Origin: an uncultured Victivallis sp.
Lineage (GTDB): Bacteria; Verrucomicrobiota; Lentisphaeria; Victivallales; Victivallaceae
Assembly (NCBI RefSeq): GCF_944391105.1
Contig: NZ_CALXSK010000006.1
Coordinates: forward strand, 1-64,000
Length of the DNA: 64,000 nucleotides
Direction of reading: 5' to 3'
Positions 59,067-64,000 of the stretch are shown here, one piece after another. Both the position numbers and the translations under genes were made by a program. Every line of letters starts with the position of its first letter. The first letter of the stretch is position 1. Below the pieces are notes generated by a model. The model made no database searches. It was not told the origin of the DNA and worked only from the letters and a program-made list of their open reading frames with translations.

Positions 59067-62000
59067 TCAGCGAACCACCTTGAACGTGCGGATTTCAAAC
59101 GGCTTGAAGGTCAGGGAGACCCTGCCGTTTTCCGGCTTCACGACGCCGTCGCGGGTCCACTCGAGCAGATTCGTCTCGACGAGATGCGTCCCGCCGGGGA
59201 GCGCAAGTGCGGCTTCGGATGTGCGCCCGGCAAGTTCAACCAGCCGGATCACAAGACACTCCTCCTTTTCCGCCTTCTTGATGACCGTAAGCGCCACGTC
59301 ATTGGCTTCGATCGAGACCGGGGAGCACGCCGTCGCGGAGACGCCGGGAACGGCGAACGCGGGCCGGTTCAGTTTCGCCGCCTCGGCGCGGACGCATGAG
59401 CGGTTCAGATTCCCCGTGTGCGGCAGAAACGCGTAGGTGAAGAGATGGCTTCCCTGGTCCGCGTCCCAGTCCGGGAATTTCGGTGAACGCAGCAGGCAGA
59501 GGTCGATCGTCGTTCCGAATACCTTGTGACCGTACTTGCAGTCGTTCAGCAGCGCAACGCCGTAGTTCTCCTCGGAGAGGTCGGCAAACTTCTGACCGCA
59601 GACCTCGAAACGTGCCGCGTCCCAGCTCGTGTTGCGGTGGGTCGGACGGCGGATCGTGCCGTACTGAATGTCGAAACTTGCCTCTTCCGTGAACACTGCC
59701 GCCGGGAAGGCGACACGCAGCATTTTGCGGTCCTCATGCCACTCGGCCTTCGTCTCGAAGTCGAGCCGTTTCGTTCCTTCCGCGAGTGTGACGCGCTGCA
59801 CGAGCGAGGAGTTGCCGACCTTGAGTCTGAATTCGACGCCGGAGCGAACCGCCCCCTTCCAGGCGCGCGGCGGCTCGGTGCTCTTCGCGGTTCCGAGTTT
59901 CTGCTGTTCGTAATAGATCTCGATGTCCCACGCCTCGTGATTGTTCGGGCGGTCGACGTAGAGAGAGAAGTCGTTGGCGACGGTTCCGGTCGGAAGCACT
60001 TCGCGGTTCACCTCCTTGTCGAACGCGCTTATGAGGCGGCCGTCGGCGTCGAATTCATAACGGATCAGACTGTTTTCAAGCACCGGGGCGGCCAGCGGGG
60101 AAACGGCCTTTTTCTTCGCATCGCCGCGTTTCAGCACGGCCAGTCCATTCGCGGGTACGGTTGCGGAAACGATGCTGCGGCCGTCCTCCTCCTGGAGCGG
60201 CAGTTCATTCCCGGCGGCATCGAGAACGGCGAACCCGTTCCAGCTCTCCGGCAGTACGACCGGATCGTTCTGGGGGAGCGAGAGCGAGTTCACGAGCGTG
60301 AGCGCGCTGTCATCTGCCGTGCCGAGTTTTCGGATTGCCTGTCCTATGAGTGACGCGCAGGCGGCCAGCGCCGTGGCGTGTTCCTGCTCGGTCGTCTCGT
60401 AGACCTTCCGGATGGAAGACCCGGGGATGATGTCGTGGAACTGATTGATGAGAAGAGTCTTCCAGATTTTGTCAAGTTCTTCGGCCGGATATTCGCAGAG
60501 CGGGAGAAGCGCGTTGGCGAACTCGGTCGTCGCGAGCAGTTCCTCCAGTTTGCGGTTGTTGCGCTTTGTCCGCGCCTGAACCGAGAGCGTGCCGCGATGC
60601 AGTTCCAGATAGAGTTCCCCGCTCCAGGTCGGCAGTTGGTCGCGGTGGCGGTTGAGACGTTCGAAGAAGCGGTCGGCCCGGTCGAATTTGACCTTCGGGC
60701 ACCCCTCGAGATCTGCGAGCCGCAGCGCCCGTTCGACATACTCCTCCTTGGGGCCGCCTCCGCCGTCGCCGATGCCGTAGAGACTCATGAATTCATCGAG
60801 GAACCAGTTTTCGTTGAACCGGGTCTCCGCGGCGACGAGTTCGCGCGGAACGACCGAGGCATTGTAAGTGTCCTCAGGCGGAAAGTGGGTCAGCACTTCG
60901 CTGCCGTCGATGCCGCGCCAGAGGAAGGTGTGGTACGGAAATTTGTTCGACCAGTTCCACGAGATCTTCTGGGTCAGAAAGTAGTCGCATCCGGCCTTGC
61001 GGATGATCTGCGGCATCGCCGCTGAGTAGCCGAACACGTCCGGAATCCAGAGATTCTTGACTTCCACGCCGAATTCGTCCATGAAGAAGTTCTTGCCGTG
61101 CAGGAACTGGCGGACCATCGATTCGCCGGAGATGAGGTTGCAGTCCGCTTCGACCCACATTCCGCCCTGAAGCTCCCAGCGGCCCGATTTAACGGCGGCT
61201 TTGATCTCCTCGTAGAGGGCGGGATAGTACTGTTTGACGAAGGCGTAATGCTGGGGAGAGGAGGCACCGAAGATGTAGTCCGGATACTGTTCGAGCAGTC
61301 GCAGCTGACTGGCGAAGGTGCGCGCACTCTTGCGGATTGATTCGCGCACGGGCCAGAGCCAGCCGGTATCGATATGGGCATGTCCGACCGCGGCGGCGGT
61401 CATTGCCGAGGCGTTTGCGCGGCGGGAGAGAACTTTTTTCAACGCCTTTCGGGCGACTGGCGCGTTGGCCGGATTTTCCGCATAGGCGTTGGCCGCATCG
61501 CTGATCGCCATGATGATTTCGCTGGCGCGGCGGGATCTCGGCTGGAGCTGCTCGGCCAGATCGAGCAGGATTTCGACGTCGAGCCGCAGAAGCCAGAGGT
61601 CCTGGTTGAACAGCCCGAGGCGCATGGTCTGGGCAACGCCTTTATAGTTGCCGTAGGGGTAGATCGTATTGAGCGGCGGTTCGCCGTTCATCTCCATGCC
61701 GAAGAGCGAATTTGCCGCCGCCTCGATCCAGAACTCGACCTTTTCGCCGGCGGAGAAGGTGCGCGGCAGCTGATAGAGCTCCTTGCGGTAGTTTTCCCCG
61801 AAGACGGAGCCGGCGGAGAGGCCGTAGTGAGGAACTCCCTCCGCGTTGAAGATCAGCGCCTCGCCGCCGAGATTGATCGACAGGGCCAGCCGTTTCCCGG
61901 CCCAGGCGGCAGGGACTTCGCCGGTCAGATGAAACCAGCCGCTCTCCCAGGGGCCTCCCCATGTCTCTCCTTCGCGGATCGGACGAAACTCCCCGTCGAG

Positions 62001-62141
62001 CCGTTCGGCATAAGGAACGGGGTCGACGCAGTGGCGGAATTCCGCCGAAAGCGGCATGGTTTCGAAGAAAAACTCGTCGGCAAGCCGTTTGTAGAAGTGA
62101 CGGGCGCGCTCCAGATAAAAGTCGTATTCTCGCTGCTGCAT
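59067..62141 (-). CDS. GH38 alpha-mannosidase
   Basis: 1024 residues from the ATG at 62141, which has a GGAG site; a start 45 bases upstream has no site and would place the operator in the coding region. An N-terminal beta domain comes first, then the GH38 catalytic domain with AVGHAHIDTGWLWPVRE (about 250; metal His and Asp) and WIPDVFGYSAAMPQI (nucleophile Asp), then the central helical and C-terminal beta domains. No signal peptide, so it acts inside the cell on imported manno-oligosaccharides, as bacterial enzymes of this type do. Confidence 0.93.
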   Translation of the reverse strand: MQQREYDFYLERARHFYKRLADEFFFETMPLSAEFRHCVDPVPYAERLDGEFRPIREGETWGGPWESGWFHLTGEVPAAWAGKRLALSINLGGEALIFNAEGVPHYGLSAGSVFGENYRKELYQLPRTFSAGEKVEFWIEAAANSLFGMEMNGEPPLNTIYPYGNYKGVAQTMRLGLFNQDLWLLRLDVEILLDLAEQLQPRSRRASEIIMAISDAANAYAENPANAPVARKALKKVLSRRANASAMTAAAVGHAHIDTGWLWPVRESIRKSARTFASQLRLLEQYPDYIFGASSPQHYAFVKQYYPALYEEIKAAVKSGRWELQGGMWVEADCNLISGESMVRQFLHGKNFFMDEFGVEVKNLWIPDVFGYSAAMPQIIRKAGCDYFLTQKISWNWSNKFPYHTFLWRGIDGSEVLTHFPPEDTYNASVVPRELVAAETRFNENWFLDEFMSLYGIGDGGGGPKEEYVERALRLADLEGCPKVKFDRADRFFERLNRHRDQLPTWSGELYLELHRGTLSVQARTKRNNRKLEELLATTEFANALLPLCEYPAEELDKIWKTLLINQFHDIIPGSSIRKVYETTEQEHATALAACASLIGQAIRKLGTADDSALTLVNSLSLPQNDPVVLPESWNGFAVLDAAGNELPLQEEDGRSIVSATVPANGLAVLKRGDAKKKAVSPLAAPVLENSLIRYEFDADGRLISAFDKEVNREVLPTGTVANDFSLYVDRPNNHEAWDIEIYYEQQKLGTAKSTEPPRAWKGAVRSGVEFRLKVGNSSLVQRVTLAEGTKRLDFETKAEWHEDRKMLRVAFPAAVFTEEASFDIQYGTIRRPTHRNTSWDAARFEVCGQKFADLSEENYGVALLNDCKYGHKVFGTTIDLCLLRSPKFPDWDADQGSHLFTYAFLPHTGNLNRSCVRAEAAKLNRPAFAVPGVSATACSPVSIEANDVALTVIKKAEKEECLVIRLVELAGRTSEAALALPGGTHLVETNLLEWTRDGVVKPENGRVSLTFKPFEIRTFKVVR

Positions 62142-62167
62142 GACCGGATGTCTCCATAGGGGTTGAT

Positions 62168-62189
62168 AAAATGCAATCGGTTGCATTTT
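62168..62189. promoter_or_regulatory. LacI-type operator of the mannosidase operon
   Basis: Nine-base arms AAAATGCAA and TTGCATTTT around TCGG, with the central CG usual for LacI/PurR operators. It covers about +1 to +22 of the reverse promoter, a blocking position. Confidence 0.75.
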
Positions 62190-62195
62190 TTATTT

Positions 62196-62223
62196 AAGAT
62201 AGCCGTTTGTTTTTGAAAAGCAA
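62196..62223 (-). promoter_or_regulatory. promoter of the mannosidase-lacI operon
   Basis: On the reverse strand TTGCTT (62218 to 62223), 16-base spacer, TATCTT (62196 to 62201). Confidence 0.55.
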
Positions 62224-62330
62224 GGAGGAGAGCGTATGAAAACAGCTTTTTTGGTGAGGGAGGCGGTTTTCGAGGACGGGAAAGCGGATTTTGAGGGTTA
62301 AAAAAATCACTTTTTTGAAGAAAACACATC

Positions 62331-62359
62331 TTGCATAATCGTAATCAAGCTGTTATATT
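62331..62359 (+). promoter_or_regulatory. rpsP operon promoter
   Basis: TTGCAT at 62331, 17-base spacer, TATATT at 62354. A- and T-tracts precede it at 62299 to 62316. Confidence 0.75.
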
Positions 62360-62365
62360 AAAGAT

Positions 62366-62550
62366 TCTTGTATCATGGACATATCGGGACTTATGGTCAA
62401 TCCTCGGGCCTGTGAGTTCCGGAGAAGTGCCCGCCGCGGTTGAAAATAATAACGTGGCTGTTCCCGCGGGCGGAGATTTCTCCTGTGTTCAGCGTGGATA
62501 CATGGCGATCGAATTGAAAAGCGAGAAATCGAAAAAGAGGTAAAGGTTTT
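62366..62550 (+). promoter_or_regulatory. rpsP 5' leader
   Basis: About 185 bases of untranslated leader. It contains a 22-codon open frame (62375 to 62443) with no ribosome site and a GGGC...GCCC stem near 62406 to 62432. No known riboswitch or RNA gene was recognised. Confidence 0.4.
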
Positions 62551-62964
62551 ATGGTCAGAGTCAGATTGAAGCGCACCGGTACCCGCAACGCTTCCTGTTT
62601 CCGGGTGGTTGTGATGGATCAGCGTTCGAGCCGGGACGGCAAGGCGATCGAGGAGCTGGGATTTTACGATCCGCGCCGCAAGGATGAGAAGATCAATGTT
62701 GAGCGCGCCGAGTACTGGAAGGGCGTTGGCGCCGAATTCAGCGAGACGGTTGAGGCGATTGTGAAGCGCGCGAAAGAGGGACGGAGTCTGAAGGACATCG
62801 TCCGGAAGCCGTCGCTCTCGAAGAAGGCGAAGGCGAAACTTGAGGCCGAGGCAGCCGCGAAGGCGAAACTTGAGGCCGAGGCAGCCGCGAAGGCGGAGGC
62901 GGAAGCCGCTGCGAAGGCCGCCGCCGAGGCGCCCGCCGCGGAAGAGGCTCCCGCCGAGGCCTGA
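62551..62964 (+). CDS. rpsP: 30S ribosomal protein S16 with long C-terminal tail
   Basis: 137 residues. The S16 core MVRVRLKRTGTRNASCFRVVVMD and FYDPRRKDE ends near residue 90. A 45-residue Lys/Ala/Glu tail follows, with a perfect 30-base tandem duplication at 62830 to 62889. Start after AAGAGGTAAAGG. First gene of an rpsP-khpA-trmD operon, the usual order. Confidence 0.95.
   Translation: MVRVRLKRTGTRNASCFRVVVMDQRSSRDGKAIEELGFYDPRRKDEKINVERAEYWKGVGAEFSETVEAIVKRAKEGRSLKDIVRKPSLSKKAKAKLEAEAAAKAKLEAEAAAKAEAEAAAKAAAEAPAAEEAPAEA
62830..62889 (+). repeat. 30-bp tandem duplication in the rpsP tail
   Basis: Two identical 30-base units (62830 to 62859 and 62860 to 62889), each encoding KAKLEAEAAA, followed by degenerate copies. 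Confidence 0.9.
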
Positions 62965-63065
62965 TCGGAGGGACGCGGCCCGGTGTGGCCGCTGGACGGC
63001 GACGGCGAGAGGAGAGTCAAGTGAAATCTCCCGGGTCGCCGCTGTAAATGGAAGGATGATGAAAA

Positions 63066-63398
63066 ATGCTTAAGGCATTGTTGAACTTTCTGATCGGGAG
63101 CTCTTCCGACGAAAAGGGCGCCTCGGGTGCGAAATCCGGCGCCGTCGGCGGCGGAAGTCTGCACGATCTGGAGGGGTTTGTCAGCTACGTGGTGTGCGCG
63201 CTGGTGGACAATCCCGATGAAGTGAAGGTCCGGACCGAGGAGACGGAGGAGGGTTGCACCATCCAGATCTCCTGCCGGAAGGAGGACATCGGCAAGATCG
63301 TTGGCAAGCGGGGGAAAACCATCATGGCGATCCGTTCGCTGGTCTCCGGTGCGGCCGGCCGTCAGCGCAAGCGCGTGTCGGTGGAAGTTCTCGACTGA
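63066..63398 (+). CDS. khpA: KH-domain RNA-binding protein (KhpA/YlqC type)
   Basis: 110 residues. The KH core DIGKIVGKRGKTIMAIRSLV is near residue 76. An N-terminal 35-residue Ser/Gly-rich linker is longer than in the 75-residue Bacillus type. KhpA, with KhpB, binds small RNAs and affects cell division in Gram-positives. Position between rpsP and trmD is conserved. Confidence 0.9.
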   Translation: MLKALLNFLIGSSSDEKGASGAKSGAVGGGSLHDLEGFVSYVVCALVDNPDEVKVRTEETEEGCTIQISCRKEDIGKIVGKRGKTIMAIRSLVSGAAGRQRKRVSVEVLD

Positions 63399-63419
63399 TT
63401 GACGGTTCGGAAAGAGATC

Positions 63420-64000
63420 ATGCGGATCGACATTGTGACGCTGTTCCCGGAGATGTTTCCGGGGCCGCTCGGTGAGAGTATCATCGGGCGGGCCGCCGCC
63501 AGGGATCTGGTGCGGATCAACGCGGTCGATCTGCGGAAATATACCGACGATGCGCGCGGAACGGTTGATGACAAACCCTACGGCGGCGGACCTGGAATGC
63601 TTATGAAGGTCGAGCCGCTGGTCAGGGCGGTCGAAGACCTGAGGGGGGATCGCAGTCTGGTGATCCTGACCTCCCCGAGGGGTGAGCGGTTTACGCAGGC
63701 CGCTGCAGGCGAGCTGGCACGAATGGAGCACTTGATTGTGGTTGCCGGCCACTATGAAGGGGTGGATGAGCGTGCGATCGAACTGGTTGTGGATCGGGAG
63801 TTCTCGCTGGGGGATTTTGTCCTTACGAGCGGGAATCTCGCGGCCATGGTGATGGCCGATGCGGTCGTCAGGTTGCTGCCGGGGGTGCTCGGCAGCGATG
63901 AGTCGAGCGTCGACGAGTCGCACTCGTCGGGGTTGCTCGAATACCCGCAATATACGCGGCCTCCGGAGTTCCGGGGGAAGAAGGTGCCGGAGATTCTGCT
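63420..64000 (+). CDS. trmD: tRNA (guanine-N1-)-methyltransferase, cut by window end
   Basis: The first 193 codons are visible. [25 protein letters not shown] start, [14 protein letters not shown], and the knotted SAM site [32 protein letters not shown]. It methylates G37 of tRNAs. The remaining C-terminal part lies beyond the window. Start overlaps nothing; 21 bases after khpA with an AAAGAG site. Confidence 0.94.
   Translation, partial: MRIDIVTLFPEMFPGPLGESIIGRAAARDLVRINAVDLRKYTDDARGTVDDKPYGGGPGMLMKVEPLVRAVEDLRGDRSLVILTSPRGERFTQAAAGELARMEHLIVVAGHYEGVDERAIELVVDREFSLGDFVLTSGNLAAMVMADAVVRLLPGVLGSDESSVDESHSSGLLEYPQYTRPPEFRGKKVPEIL

Noticed and set aside
62366-62550. SRP RNA or other structured RNA gene in the rpsP leader
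   Set aside because: The SRP helix 8 consensus is absent and the stem seen is short, so it is left as an ordinary leader.

Overview
This window looks like a chromosome segment of a member of the Lentisphaerae (Lentisphaerota), most likely a gut-type Victivallis relative. The inference rests on GC-rich genes, pseudopilin genes carrying the [13 protein letters not shown] leader and an H-X9-DG/GG motif, a large secreted glycosidase, a strongly divergent FtsZ, and orthologues typical of the Planctomycetes-Verrucomicrobia-Lentisphaerae group. The placement is by pattern recognition only; no database search was possible.

Region 1 (1 to about 6607) is AT-rich and foreign. It is the right part of an integrated element whose left end lies outside the window. 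It carries an initiator-like gene preceded by six iteron-like repeats at exactly 20-bp spacing, a second AT-rich repeat array, three small unknown genes, a large serine recombinase whose promoter overlaps an inverted repeat, and a GIY-YIG homing endonuclease bracketed by 20-bp repeats. The element stops inside a pseudopilin gene, at the codons for the conserved prepilin leader, and has removed that gene's 5' end.

Region 2 (6608 to 33201) is ordinary chromosome. It holds the broken pseudopilin gene and a 1244-residue secreted FGE-like/glycosidase fusion; a VOC protein; purB, uxaC and purM; an AI-2E-type permease with a TerB-like front end; a lipase-like lipoprotein and an Lnb-like (DUF4105) membrane protein; an intact pseudopilin gene with a curved-DNA promoter; an O-antigen-ligase-like protein and a GT-C glycosyltransferase; proB, miaB and a GT2 glycosyltransferase; then ftsA, a divergent ftsZ and an unknown membrane protein as a tight three-gene unit.

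Region 3 (33317 to 53361) is the gene-expression cluster: tRNA-Leu, tRNA-Thr, tuf, rpmG, tRNA-Trp, secE, nusG, rplKAJL, rpoBC, rpsL, rpsG, fusA, rpsJ, rplC, rplD, rplW, rplB, rpsS. The S10 operon ends abruptly after rpsS at a strong terminator.

Region 4 (53378 to 64000) holds lpdA, ispD, yraN and comF; tRNA-Val; a frameshifted lemA with a TPM-domain partner; a mannosidase/LacI operon with a clear palindromic operator; and rpsP, khpA and the start of trmD. Many promoters here share TTGCAA/TTGCAT-type -35 boxes with TATATT-type -10 boxes, and several strong ones have A/T tracts just upstream.
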